Assembly: GCA_030280995.1 (NCBI GenBank)
Contig: JASXTE010000008.1
Coordinates: 13,555,212 to 13,619,211, forward strand
Length of the DNA stretch: 64,000 nt
Origin: Hemileia vastatrix
Taxonomy: Eukaryota > Basidiomycota > Pucciniomycetes > Pucciniales > Zaghouaniaceae
Reading direction: 5' to 3'
The notes under the pieces were generated by a model that saw only the letters and a list, made by a program, of their open reading frames with translations, had not been told where the DNA came from and did no database searches. Position 1 is the first letter of the stretch. Each line of letters opens with the position of its first letter. Both the position numbers and the translations under genes were made by a program. Shown piece after piece: positions 1-9,460 of this stretch.

Positions 1-434
1 CTTCTTTCTTTTCAAATAACCAACATCCCTAGAAACTTCAATAAATAAACTTTCACAAATAACAATTTTTTTTTCATTAAATTTTCATTTCAAACAAAAT
101 TATTTCAATCAACTATTTCTTTTTACTTACTTAAATTTTTTCTTTTCAAAACTTAAACTAAAATTTCTTCAATCAAATATTCCTTCTTTTCTTCTTTCAT
201 TCAAATTTTTTCTCTTTTAAAATTTAAAACAAAATATTATTCAAATCTTTTCTTTCTTCCTTTTTTTCTTTCTTTTCTCAAAATCTTAGAAAATATATAT
301 ATCAACATTTTCAATTTAAACAACAAAATAAAAATAAATAAATAAATACACAAATTGCTTTTTACTTTTTTTTTCCTTCCATCTTTCTTTCTTTTCCTTT
401 TCCATCCTTTTTAAATTTTCTCCTTTATTTTTTC
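1..434. other. Pyrimidine-rich AT low-complexity flank
   Basis: T- and CT-rich stretches with runs of T and TTTC dominate. It lies downstream of the minus-strand host gene fragment that ends at 435, so it may hold that gene's 3' flank. I see no gene, repeat boundary or RNA gene. Confidence 0.5.
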
Positions 435-1158
435 TCAAACCAATCTCTTCATTTTTTTCAAAACCACTCTAGTTTCCTTCCTGCATTTCTCAAAAACCTC
501 CTCCTCTCCTACTGGTATCACTTCCCCAATTTTCAGTAATTCTTTGGCCACATTGAAGGAGGCAGAATCGACAATCTTATCGACTTCACTGCTTAACTCT
601 TCAATGAATCGAGTTTGTCGACCTTGGCGAGGTTTCTTCAACCATTCCTGGTCGGGAGTCTCTTTGTTGTCATCCCTTGAATAAACCAGTAGTTGATTTG
701 CCTCAAGTAGCAGCAATGGCACAGCTTCCACAATCGGAACTTTGTGATGAAATCTGAATTCTAAAACAAGATCATCAGTAACAAAGTTTCTAAAATAAAA
801 GAAGAATGGACTTACTTCGAATAATGGGTCAGCTTCTAAAAATAACTTTGATGTGACTTCCACTGCCACTTCTTTTTTTTCTTCATCATCATTGATGACC
901 ATCCGCCTTGAGATGGAGACTTCCTCCTTATCTTCCTCCACCAATTTTTCCACCTCCTCTTCTACTCTTTGTTTTTTACCCATGGCTTGGGTTACCCAGG
1001 TCACCATGGTGTCCTCGACTTCCTCCTCAACTGCTTTTGACTGATCATCCCCGATTGACATGTCCCATATATCTTTGACCACCTCTTTGGTCTTGGTAAA
1101 CCTTTGTTCGATGTCAGAATTTTTAGCTAAAGCATTGCACACCACCTGTCTCCATCGG
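435..1158 (-). pseudogene. Host gene, 3' part, cut by Gyp1-A insertion
   Basis: This is an open minus-strand frame of about 240 codons ending in TGA at 435. It starts abruptly at the Gyp1-A target duplication (ATCGG, 1154-1158), and any codons above 1158 belong to the LTR. The protein is rich in Glu, Val and Lys and has a charged, coiled-coil-like middle. Its first part (RWRQVVCNALAKNSD, then FTKTKEVVKDIWD) joins a 5' fragment at 13794-13913. Together the two have a spacing of hydrophobic and Trp residues loosely like a Myb/SANT-like domain, but that is a weak inference and the family is not recognised. The join is out of frame by one base at the Trp, so the gene was either already damaged or has an unseen small intron. 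The insertion separates it from its promoter side in any case. Confidence 0.55.
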
Positions 1159-1620
1159 TGTGGTAGCCTAAAGTTTAGTACGGCACCTAAGTATGTAAAT
1201 GGAGTTATTACGGCGTGCAAGATTGGCGTAATTATTTTTTTTATAAAAGGGTTTTATTTAATTTATTTGAGTTTTAAATATGAAGAAATTGGTCACGAGC
1301 AAATGCCTACACGAAAACAATTTATTTTACGGAGAAAACTTATTTTTACGGACTGAAAAATTTATAAGTATTAAGTCGAGTCACTCAAGAACCTTGGGAA
1401 ATTTTCCCAGAATTTTTACTATTTTTCTTATATTTTTAAATGAATTTTAAAGTTTTATAGAAATATTTACGTTTTCAAAAATTACTTAACTTTGATGAAT
1501 TTTCACGGGGTAATTAGAGCTGCGCAGACTACGAAAATTAGTTTGGTATGTAAAGGGGAAGTAGCTCTATTATGTGTAATTTTTCTAGATTTTTTATTAT
1601 AGTTTTAAGGTTCTAAATTG

Positions 1621-1800
1621 AGTCCGGAAGTCCGGACGGACTCCGTTTCGACTCCGTACGGACTCCGTACGGACTCCGCTTTGACTCCGTACGGACTCCG
1701 TACGGACTCCGTTCCGGCTCCGTACGGACTCCGCTTTGACTCCGTACGGACTCCGTACGGACTCCGTTCCGGCTCCGTACGGACTCCGTACGGGCTCCGG
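1621..1800. repeat. 11-bp tandem array ACTCCGTACGG in the LTR
   Basis: About 16 units of an 11-bp repeat, mostly ACTCCGTACGG with variants such as ACTCCGCTTTG. Each perfect unit holds the palindrome CCGTACGG, and unit junctions give CGG-ACT-CCG. The array is GC-rich in an AT-rich LTR. Compared with the 3' LTR it has an extra 55-bp block, exactly five units. CGG/CCG pairs are the classic half-sites of Zn2Cys6 regulators; a regulatory role is inference. Confidence 0.9.
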
Positions 1801-2104
1801 ATTGACTCTGGAAGAGCTCTGGAGGGGAAAACTTAGGCACGTGACTAGGAATACTTAAGCGCTTCTCAAACTCGAAATTGAGAGGGGGGGACAGATCATA
1901 CAGCTTAATCATTAACCACCACGGTCTCATTTTTTATTACTCAACAAATTAAATAAGTTGTAATACCCTTATAACATTATTATTTTTACATAACATCTTA
2001 GAAATACAATTCAACAGTTTAAATAACACTTCATATAGGGTATCTTTAGAAAGGTCTTCATCGCTGGGACTTGATTATTGCTGTCTCATATAAATTTAAA
2101 TTAT

Positions 2105-2112
2105 TATAAAAA
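2105..2112 (+). promoter_or_regulatory. Candidate TATA box of the Gyp1 LTR
   Basis: TATAAAAA lies 278 bases before the LTR end and is conserved in the 3' LTR. It is the best TATA-like element on the coding strand, but the region is AT-rich, so chance is possible. Confidence 0.3.
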
Positions 2113-2353
2113 CATAAAAGTCAATCTTTTCAGATCTTTCACTGGTACACCTTAATTGTTGTTATCAGTATTTCTTTTATCAACAGCCACGATCATTTAA
2201 TCTCAATAAGCGTTAATTATTTTAGAGTTTCATTATTTTTATCAATCAGATCTAAGTAGATTGGTTAGCTTAGTGATTTAGAACACCTACTTTGTTATTT
2301 TTATTGGAAGGACGGGGTTTTCAGCTAAATCCACATATCTCCTCCGGATTCTG

Positions 2354-2375
2354 CTTACAGCAAGGCGACTGTAAG
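2354..2375 (+). other. U5 hairpin, 7-bp perfect stem
   Basis: CTTACAG and CTGTAAG pair around an 8-base loop just before the LTR end. The stem is kept in all four Gyp1 LTRs, including the diverged Gyp1-B ones. Such U5 stems near the primer site often help initiate reverse transcription. Confidence 0.55.
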
Positions 2376-2393
2376 AGTTTACCTTACCATAGT

Positions 2394-2411
2394 TGGCGCC
2401 CAACATGGGGT
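2394..2411 (+). other. Primer binding site, tRNA-Lys type
   Basis: It begins TGGCGCCCAACATGGGG, three bases after the LTR. It matches the complement of the 3' end of eukaryotic tRNA-Lys (CUU), whose acceptor and T-arm end in GUUGGGCGCCA. One base differs from Gyp1-B, which reads AACGTGGGG and fits the tRNA better. Confidence 0.85.
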
Positions 2412-2461
2412 TCGATTTCTCTAGCTTTCTTTAAAGACTTACTTGGATCAAGAACGTTCTT

Positions 2462-2525
2462 AGCCTGCAAGAGGCTTATTTTCTGGAACTCTAATTGGAT
2501 TTTAGTTATTGGCCTGCAAGAGGCT
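2462..2525 (+). other. Pair of identical leader hairpins
   Basis: AGCCT-GCAAG-AGGCT occurs at 2462-2476 and, with a G at the first base, at 2511-2525, between the primer site and the Gag start. Both are kept in Gyp1-B (about 25430-25500, inverted). Twin hairpins at this place suggest a packaging or dimerisation signal; this is inference. Confidence 0.5.
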
Positions 2526-2567
2526 TGTTATTTTATCGATTGTTAACGCTTTTCATTACTTATTGGG

Positions 2568-5177
2568 ATGTCTTCTTCTGCTGTTGCTTCTGGATCTTCT
2601 AACCCTCTTACTCCCTCAGTTAGAATTGTTTCTTGGGATGGCCCAAAGTTTGATGGGGAGGAGGTTAAATGGTTCATTAGCAGGTATGAAGCTGCTGCTG
2701 CTGTTGATGGTGCTTCCCATGTGGATATGGTGAAGCAAGTTAGATTTTTTATTGCCGATAGGGAGGTGGAAAAAGAGGTTATTGCTATGCAGGCATTTAA
2801 GGACAAGGATTGGGTTAAGCTTTCTAAAGCTATGGTTGATAGATGGGGTGTTAGGTTTACTATGATGGACCTCAATAAAATCGTTGGAGACTGGCAAGCA
2901 AAAGGTGGTGTTTCTTCTATGGCTGACTTCAAAAAGCTGTGTGTTCAGTTTGATGAAGTGGTGGAATATCTCATACTGGTGGACGAGTTAGTGCATGAGA
3001 ACCAAGCAAAAGATTTGTTTTGGACAGCATGCAGCAGGGATATTCGAATGGACGTCTTGAAGGATCTTTCAAGAAAAGATTTGATGAAGGAACTGCCTAA
3101 TGGTGAGCAGAAACTGCCGGCACTGGAGGTTATCAAAGAGAACATTCAGGCCCATCTCAAGTTATTGGCGTTGGACAAATATCAAGAGTCATGCACTCAA
3201 TATGTTAGCAAGGTTAGCGAAGTTTTGGCCGAAAACAACGATATTATGGTCAAAGCCCAGGAGGCCAAGAAGGCTCAAATGGGATTACCTGCTGCTAAAG
3301 TTGAGGGTAATGTAGATAATAAGATGGTCGATCACTTGGCCGATTTAACGAAACAATTAAAAATATTTGTTCAAGAAACTCAGAAGGCCAATAAGGCCCC
3401 AATCGCTTCTTCGTCGACGTCAACTTCTTATCAGTCCAGAGGTTATGAACGTCGAAATTATAATGGCAATAACAACGGTAACCGCTTCCCAGGCAATGGG
3501 AGAAATGGTGGGAATGGTGGTAATGGATATAGAGGTGGCTACGATGAGCCAAAGGTGTGCTCCTATTGTAATAGGAGGGGTCATAGAGCAACAGTTTGTT
3601 TTGCTCTTGATAAGGATATGGATGCTGGGCGAGTTTTATTTGATGGTAAAGTTTATAAATTTCCTGATGGTTCGTTCATCAAGCCCAGTGATGGACAGTC
3701 TCCTTCTGATTTGGTCAGAAGAAGTTTAACGGCTGAAAGAAGAGCCAGATTTGAAGAGGTGACGGATGAAGATGTTAATGCCAAGGGTGGCAAAAATGGT
3801 AACGGTAATGGTGGTAAAGCTGACAAGGGCAAGGAGAAAGAGGTCAGTAAAGCCACGTTTTCTACTTCTTTTGGTGGTTTAGAGCTGGCGACGGTTGCCC
3901 AGGTGGAGGGTAGCTGTATGGCTGGCAAATACGATGTTAATGCTGCTAGAAGAGCAGCCGCTACTAAGGCGAAAAGTAGCATTCAGAGCCAATTGAGGGC
4001 TAATCCTGGCAAGGCCAATAACAAAGTGAACCCTTACTCTAAGGACAAGATTTCTAGTGCTCAAACTGCCGCCAACAAATTGAACCCTTACTCTAAGGAC
4101 GAATTATATAAAATGCAGAAGGGGATTGCTGATATGGGGCCCCCTAGTTATGGCAAGTTTGATTTAAATGGTGAGCCTATGCCAGAGGATGATTCGGATT
4201 CTGAGGAGGACGTACCGTTGGCGTCTCTACCCAGACCAAGTTTTAGCGGTCCCATCCCAATGGAGGGTGTAAGAAGGACTAGCGATGGATCAGGATTAGT
4301 GCAAGAAGCTGGTGACGGAGTTAGGGTTATAGAAAGTGAAGATGTTATAATGGGGGGTGAAGATGGCTCGGTTGGACCTCAAGAGGTACCCAGGGCCAAG
4401 GTTGTTAGATCAAAGGTCCAGTATGAGCGGCCAGTAGTTTCTGGTCAAGCTAATGCAATGGACGCAGTTTTGAATAGGGTGAATCAACTGCAGATTCCCT
4501 TATCTTTGGGGGAGTTATTTACGATTAGTCCGGCGCTTGCTGAAAAGCAAAAGAAGCATTTGACGAGGCGTCGGGTTTCCACTGGAGAGGTGGAATATAT
4601 TTGTGAAAATGCTGAAAAGTTTGGGGAAGATGTAGATACACATTTTTCCGCTCCCCTGGGTTACCTGGTGGTAACTCTAAATGGTAAAGAAGTAAAGGCC
4701 TTGGTCGATTCAGGGTCTCAAATTAATTTAATTTCATTGGAGCAAGCGACAAGTATAGGCTTGCCAATTAAAAGTGGAACTGGGGGAAACCTCAGAGGTA
4801 TTGGAGGGCATGCAACAGAGCTGATGGGTACAGCTGAGCATGTCAGGTTAGGCATTGGTGGATCTGTTGGTAAGGTTCACTTTTATGTGGCCAGAGGAGC
4901 AGTCAAAACTGTTCTTGGTGGTCCTTTTTTGATGGATTTTGAGGCCAGGATAGGGTATCAAGCTGGCATGGGGATTAGTTTGGAGATCACTGGTGAAGAT
5001 ATGCGGAGGTTACATATGCGGTTAGCGCCTCCTGGAGATGAAGGTTGGGAAACACGGCCAGGGATTACTACTCTGTGCCAGTGTTGTGTTTGCACCAAGA
5101 AGCGGCATATAAAACGGACGGCTTCTGGTGAATTATGTTTGTTGGAAAGGGATGAATGCCCTCATTTTTTGGGGTAG
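2568..5177 (+). CDS. gag: Gag with zinc knuckle and aspartic protease
   Basis: An 869-aa structural polyprotein that should build the intracellular virus-like particle and bind element RNA. Residues 1-250 are the capsid-like alpha-helical region, starting MSSSAVASG and including VRIVSWDGPKF. A Gly/Asn-rich linker follows at about 290-325. The zinc knuckle is CX2CX4HX4C, at C331, C334, H339 and C344. A long acidic and Lys-rich hinge follows. The aspartic protease has its DSG triad at D714 and a likely flap/ILG-type region at VLGGPF. The start at 2568 is the first ATG after the leader hairpins. The ORF ends in TAG inside the Pol overlap, just after the slippery run TTTTTTG, so Pol is probably made as a Gag-Pol fusion. 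There is no break. Gyp1-B has a different, shorter Gag. Confidence 0.9.
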   Translation: MSSSAVASGSSNPLTPSVRIVSWDGPKFDGEEVKWFISRYEAAAAVDGASHVDMVKQVRFFIADREVEKEVIAMQAFKDKDWVKLSKAMVDRWGVRFTMMDLNKIVGDWQAKGGVSSMADFKKLCVQFDEVVEYLILVDELVHENQAKDLFWTACSRDIRMDVLKDLSRKDLMKELPNGEQKLPALEVIKENIQAHLKLLALDKYQESCTQYVSKVSEVLAENNDIMVKAQEAKKAQMGLPAAKVEGNVDNKMVDHLADLTKQLKIFVQETQKANKAPIASSSTSTSYQSRGYERRNYNGNNNGNRFPGNGRNGGNGGNGYRGGYDEPKVCSYCNRRGHRATVCFALDKDMDAGRVLFDGKVYKFPDGSFIKPSDGQSPSDLVRRSLTAERRARFEEVTDEDVNAKGGKNGNGNGGKADKGKEKEVSKATFSTSFGGLELATVAQVEGSCMAGKYDVNAARRAAATKAKSSIQSQLRANPGKANNKVNPYSKDKISSAQTAANKLNPYSKDELYKMQKGIADMGPPSYGKFDLNGEPMPEDDSDSEEDVPLASLPRPSFSGPIPMEGVRRTSDGSGLVQEAGDGVRVIESEDVIMGGEDGSVGPQEVPRAKVVRSKVQYERPVVSGQANAMDAVLNRVNQLQIPLSLGELFTISPALAEKQKKHLTRRRVSTGEVEYICENAEKFGEDVDTHFSAPLGYLVVTLNGKEVKALVDSGSQINLISLEQATSIGLPIKSGTGGNLRGIGGHATELMGTAEHVRLGIGGSVGKVHFYVARGAVKTVLGGPFLMDFEARIGYQAGMGISLEITGEDMRRLHMRLAPPGDEGWETRPGITTLCQCCVCTKKRHIKRTASGELCLLERDECPHFLG

Positions 5178-8100
5178 CAGGGGCTGATCGCTCTAATGTT
5201 GTAATCTCTCCTCATAATGAGATCCCGGATTGCAATAGGTCAGCTCACTTGGAGATAATTCAAGTGGATTCTCAATTATTTTCTGTTAATATTACTTTGG
5301 AGTGCAAATACGTTATGGACTTTTCTATATGTTTATTGGATTTACCCTGTTTTTCTATAAAATTTAAAAATGGTGAAAAAGGCAAAATGGGCCAAATTAG
5401 GTTGGATAAAAATTGGAAGGGTATGTTTTATGACCTCCAGCAAGAGGTTAAACTGCAATTATCTCCTTCTATTTTGGACCTCCAGCAAGAGGGTAAACTG
5501 CAAAAATTACATCAAAACTCGATTAAAAATCTCAGTATAAGGAAAACACAAAAAAATAATTTTTGTGAAAATGTTATTTCGGGCCTCCAGCAAGAGGTTA
5601 AACTGCAATTATCTCCTTCTATTTTGGACCTCCAGCAAGAGGGTAAACTGCAAATATCTCATCAAAATCTGATTAAAAATCTTGGTATAATTAAAACACA
5701 AAAAAATAATTTTTGTGAAAATTCAATTCCGGTTCTCCAGCAAGAGGTTAAACTGCCAACTTTCTTTACGGGTGATTTACTGTTGGATAAGGGAAGAAAA
5801 GGTGTTGGAAAATCTGTTTATAAATTAGACGAGGGAAAGGAGAAAAGGGTAAAATTTAAAAAAGAAATAAAATATTTTTCTAATTTTTCTTATTCCGATT
5901 CTGACGATGAAGAAGATTCATTTGATGAAAGTTTTAATGGCGATGTTTTACCTCAAGTTTATTTAGATGTGGACGCAGCCAAATATAAGAAAGTAGCAAA
6001 TAAAGTTCGACCTATTAATGAACCGCTACCTGCTGAATTAAATCCACCTTTGAGAAGACCAAGGTTATCAAGAGATCCTTATGAAAGTCCCTTGGTAAAG
6101 AATCCGCCTGAATTTTCTGAGACGTCAAGAATCACTTTTGAGAGACTGGGTGTTGTTAATTTTGGACCTGATGGTTGGTTGTCTGGAGAAGAGAAGAAGT
6201 TGTTGTTGGATGTGATGGTCAAGCGAGAGAAGGCCATTGCTTTTGAAGAAGAGGAGAGGGGGGTGTTGAAGCATTCCTATGGGGAGCCTTACAAGATTCC
6301 TGTGGGATGTCATGAACCGTGGCAGCAGAAACCGATTCCTATTCCGGCTGCATTAAAAGAAGCCTATATTGAAGTTGTCAGAGAACGGATACGCACTGGA
6401 CTGTATGAGCAATCAACGTCAAGTTATTCTAGTCCAGTATTTTGTATCAAGAAACCGAATGGCAAGCTTAGAGTTGTTCATGATCTTAGGGAATTAAATA
6501 GGGTTACAATAAAGGATGCTGGGATACCACCTAGTGCTGAGGAGTTTGTTGAAGCGTTTGCAGGGAGAGTGTGTTATGGTTTGGGAGATATTATGGGTGG
6601 ATATGATGAGAGAGAGTTACATCCGGACTCAAGGCCTCTCACTACATTCGATACACCACTTGGACGTTTACAGTTAACAAGATTACCTCAAGGAGCAACA
6701 AATTCGGTTGCAGTTTATCAAGCTCAGATGGCTTGGATCCTTCAAGATGAAATTCCACAATATGCTGGAATCTTTATAGATGATGGAGGAATTAAGGGAC
6801 CAACAACCGACTATGATAACCAGGTGTTGGAAGAGAATCCCGGGATACGCAAATTCATTTGGGAGTTTGCAATTACTTTAGAAAGAATCTTGTTTCGAAT
6901 TGAAGAGGCTGGTTTAACTATTTCAGGTTCAAAATTTTCATGTTGTGTGCCAGCCTTAGAAATATTAGGCCATGTGGTATGTAGAGAGGGTAGGATTATG
7001 TCCAAGAAGAAAGTTAACAAAATTCAGTCCTGGCCAAGACCCAAGAATACGACCGAAGTTAGAGGGTTTTTAGGCGTTTGCGTATATGTTAGAATGTTTA
7101 TCAAGGACTTTTCTTCATTGGCAGCTCCATTGAGACGGTTAACGAGAAAGGATGCAGACTGGGAGTGGGATGAAGAGTGTGAGAAGGCGTTTGTGAAGTT
7201 GAAGGAGGTTGTGGGGAAGGATTTAGTCCTGCACAAGTTAGATTATGGAAAAGATGCTGGCAGAATTTATTTAGCAGTTGATTCAAGTCAGGTTGCAGCT
7301 GGGGCGGTTTTGTCTCAGATGGATAAAGCTGGTTACATCAGGCCAGTTAGGTATGAATCTGTAGTATTTACTGAGGTCGAATCAAGATATTCTCAACCAA
7401 AATTGGAATTATGTGGTGTGGCAAAAATACTGAAGAAACTTCAGCATATTTTGTGGGGGCAACATTTTGAGTTGCAAGTGGATGCGAAATCGTTAATCCA
7501 GATGATTAATTCCCCAAGTTTACCGAACGCACCCATGACGAGATGGGTAGCTTTTATTCAACATTTTTCATTTGATTTAGTTCATAAGCCTGGCAAAACT
7601 TTTACTATGCCAGATGGTTTATCAAGGAGACCACCCACTGAAGAAGATTCAGACTCAGAAGAGTTCGATGAAGATATACCTATTATCAAAGCCAGCACTA
7701 AAGGAGCTGAAGACTTTCCATACCTCCCCCATGAGGTTAAACTGGCAGGACTATTGTGTTTAGATTATGATGTTGATGACCTCCACCAAGAGGATAAACT
7801 GGAAAATAGTTTATATGTTAATAAAGGTGTTGGAAAAGGTGTAGATAAATTCGGCAGAGAGGAGGTAGAAGAAGATGTGGTGTATGTAGAGGAAGATGGA
7901 TTGGTAGTGTGGGATAGTAGTAAATTAAGGAATGGTGTATATGTTGGAGAATTAGAGAATTTAAATAAAAAGGTGGATAAAGAGAAAGAGGTATTTTCAA
8001 ATACGGTTTTCGAAGGATCCAAAGGTTCAGAAGAAAAACGTCGACATAGCTCAATTAAAAATTTATTTAGGGGTCAACGATTATTGGCTCATTCATGTGC

Positions 8101-9460
8101 AGGTGATATTGGTGATAGAGAAGTCCCTATTGATGTTATATTAATCGATTTTCAAGATGAAGTCTGGGGTCAGACTGGTTTTTATTTTTTGTTAGTCAAA
8201 TATTTGTTGACTTTAGAGAGGCCAGAAGATTGTGAAGACGATGAATGGGTGGCTATCAAGAGGAAGTCATCTACGTTTTACCTATCTGGTCGACGTTTAA
8301 TGAGGAGGAGGTATCCAAATCCTCAAGTAGTTATAACTCAACAGAAGGGGCAAGAATTAGTTTTGAAATCACTGCATGAAGATCTCGGGCATAGAGGCGT
8401 TGGAGAAACATTTAGAAGAATTTCTGATCGATTTTGGTGGCCTGGCATGAAGATGGCTGTTAAACAGTGGGTTCAGTCATGCGAAGAATGTCAAAGACGA
8501 AGTTATTTAAGGCCAAAAGAACCTGGACGCGCGACCGGTGAATATACGCTCTTTGGAAGAGTTAGTTTAGATGCTGTTCATATAAAAGAGGGACGGTATA
8601 AATATTTAATTGTGGCCAGAGATGATTTATCTGGTTGGGTAGAGGCAGCGCCTCTTATTAATTTAACTGCCAAAAATGTGGCAGAATTTTTTTTGAATAA
8701 TTGGGTATATAGATATGGAGTGATGAAGTTGGTAATGGTAGATGGAGGTCCTGAATTTGGGACAGAGTTTAAAGAGGCCGTATTGAAAGTTGGATCAAAG
8801 GTTAGGGTAGCAACCCCATATTATCCTGAAGCTGAAGGCATGGTTGAAAGAGGGCATCAAGTTATTAAGGATGCTTTAGTTAAAATGTGTGGGACAAGTG
8901 CCGAAAAGTGGAGGCACTATTTACCTTTAGTTTTATTTGCTGATCGAATCACTGCCAAAAGGACGACCGGATTTTCACCTTATGAACTTGTTTTTGGACA
9001 GAAAGCAGTTTTACCGGTTGATTTAGAAGCTGAATCATATCTTGGAGTTGACTGGGACACGGTCAAAACTACTGAAGAATTATTGTGTGCAAGAATGATG
9101 CAGCTAGAAAAGAAAGAAGAATATTTAGAAAAGGCATATTCACGGATGATGAAGATCAGAAATCAATCAGTCAGATATTGGGATGAGCGGTTGGCACATC
9201 GATTAAGGAAACCTTTGAACCCAGGTGATATGGTCCTGGTGTATAATAGGAGTTTGGAAAGTCAGTGGGGAAAAATGTTTGCAGATAGGTGGAATGGACC
9301 GTATAAAATCAAGGAGCAATTTTCCGGCGGTTCATATGTGCTAGAAGAGTTGGATGGAGTTGTATTAAAGAAGAGGGTAGCGGCCGATCAAGTGAAACGG
9401 TTCTATCCTAGAGGCACCAGGAGTGCCGAAGTCTTCCTCCGCAATGAGGATAAACTATGA
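5156..9460 (+). CDS. pol: Pol: reverse transcriptase, RNase H, integrase
   Basis: A 1434-aa polyprotein that copies element RNA to DNA and inserts it. The N-terminal 250 residues hold five LQQE(V/G)KLQ repeats encoded by hairpin motifs. Reverse transcriptase spans about 390-650, with LPQG and the active site FIDD at D542/D543. RNase H spans about 690-820 (AVDSS, KLELCG, VDAKS, PDGLSRR). Integrase starts near 1075 with an HHCC finger (HEDLGH, then CEEC), then the catalytic Asp in SLDAVH, Asp in VDGGPEFG, and Glu in GMVERG about 34 residues on. A GPY/F-type C-terminal module contains WNGPYKI. There is no chromodomain. The codon start at 5156 lies inside gag, and expression is probably by -1 frameshift. 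The stop TGA lies inside a hairpin motif that is then repeated downstream. No inactivating change is seen. Confidence 0.95.
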   Translation: MPSFFGVAGADRSNVVISPHNEIPDCNRSAHLEIIQVDSQLFSVNITLECKYVMDFSICLLDLPCFSIKFKNGEKGKMGQIRLDKNWKGMFYDLQQEVKLQLSPSILDLQQEGKLQKLHQNSIKNLSIRKTQKNNFCENVISGLQQEVKLQLSPSILDLQQEGKLQISHQNLIKNLGIIKTQKNNFCENSIPVLQQEVKLPTFFTGDLLLDKGRKGVGKSVYKLDEGKEKRVKFKKEIKYFSNFSYSDSDDEEDSFDESFNGDVLPQVYLDVDAAKYKKVANKVRPINEPLPAELNPPLRRPRLSRDPYESPLVKNPPEFSETSRITFERLGVVNFGPDGWLSGEEKKLLLDVMVKREKAIAFEEEERGVLKHSYGEPYKIPVGCHEPWQQKPIPIPAALKEAYIEVVRERIRTGLYEQSTSSYSSPVFCIKKPNGKLRVVHDLRELNRVTIKDAGIPPSAEEFVEAFAGRVCYGLGDIMGGYDERELHPDSRPLTTFDTPLGRLQLTRLPQGATNSVAVYQAQMAWILQDEIPQYAGIFIDDGGIKGPTTDYDNQVLEENPGIRKFIWEFAITLERILFRIEEAGLTISGSKFSCCVPALEILGHVVCREGRIMSKKKVNKIQSWPRPKNTTEVRGFLGVCVYVRMFIKDFSSLAAPLRRLTRKDADWEWDEECEKAFVKLKEVVGKDLVLHKLDYGKDAGRIYLAVDSSQVAAGAVLSQMDKAGYIRPVRYESVVFTEVESRYSQPKLELCGVAKILKKLQHILWGQHFELQVDAKSLIQMINSPSLPNAPMTRWVAFIQHFSFDLVHKPGKTFTMPDGLSRRPPTEEDSDSEEFDEDIPIIKASTKGAEDFPYLPHEVKLAGLLCLDYDVDDLHQEDKLENSLYVNKGVGKGVDKFGREEVEEDVVYVEEDGLVVWDSSKLRNGVYVGELENLNKKVDKEKEVFSNTVFEGSKGSEEKRRHSSIKNLFRGQRLLAHSCAGDIGDREVPIDVILIDFQDEVWGQTGFYFLLVKYLLTLERPEDCEDDEWVAIKRKSSTFYLSGRRLMRRRYPNPQVVITQQKGQELVLKSLHEDLGHRGVGETFRRISDRFWWPGMKMAVKQWVQSCEECQRRSYLRPKEPGRATGEYTLFGRVSLDAVHIKEGRYKYLIVARDDLSGWVEAAPLINLTAKNVAEFFLNNWVYRYGVMKLVMVDGGPEFGTEFKEAVLKVGSKVRVATPYYPEAEGMVERGHQVIKDALVKMCGTSAEKWRHYLPLVLFADRITAKRTTGFSPYELVFGQKAVLPVDLEAESYLGVDWDTVKTTEELLCARMMQLEKKEEYLEKAYSRMMKIRNQSVRYWDERLAHRLRKPLNPGDMVLVYNRSLESQWGKMFADRWNGPYKIKEQFSGGSYVLEELDGVVLKKRVAADQVKRFYPRGTRSAEVFLRNEDKL
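5165..5171 (+). promoter_or_regulatory. Candidate -1 programmed frameshift heptamer
   Basis: In the Gag frame the bases read T-TTT-TTG, fitting the X-XXY-YYZ rule, and the Gag stop TAG follows four bases later at 5175-5177. Pol is in the -1 frame across this point. The heptamer is conserved in Gyp1-B (24100-24106, minus strand). A Pol-frame ATG at 5156 leaves reinitiation as an alternative. Confidence 0.65.
5434..5755 (+). repeat. Five hairpin motifs inside Pol N-terminus
   Basis: Units start at 5434, 5479, 5584, 5629 and 5734. Each has stem CCTC/GAGG (TCTC in the last), loop CAGCAA and tail TTAAACTG or GTAAACTG, read as LQQE(V/G)KLQ. Gyp1-B has seven units here, so the number varies within a protein-coding stretch. 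Confidence 0.85.
7723..7802 (+). repeat. Two hairpin motifs between RNase H and integrase
   Basis: The units at 7723-7745 (loop CCCCAT) and 7780-7802 (loop CACCAA) keep stem CCTC/GAGG and tail (T/A)TAAACTGG. They are read as LPHEVKLA and LHQEDKLE. They lie in the variable linker after RNase H, where coding constraint is low. Both are kept in Gyp1-B (about 21368-21447). Confidence 0.8.

Larger units (their letters stand above)
1159..2390 (+). repeat. Gyp1-A 5' LTR (1232 bp)
   Basis: It starts TGTGGTAGCC and ends TTACCAT, three bases before the primer site. It is repeated at 12617-13793 and, inverted, at 14386-15553 and 25565-26730. It contains the 11-bp GC-rich array (1621-1800) and a U5 hairpin (2354-2375). 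The inner ends TGGTA and TACCA form the short terminal inverted repeat. Confidence 0.93.

Noticed and set aside
1159..1220. First 21 codons of the minus-strand ORF 435-1220 (MHAVITPF...)
   Set aside because: They lie inside the Gyp1-A LTR; the true gene text stops at the target duplication 1158.
1613..1930. ORFs on both strands across the 11-bp array (also 13055-13333)
   Set aside because: Repetition of an 11-bp palindromic unit opens several frames; the peptides are simple repeats.
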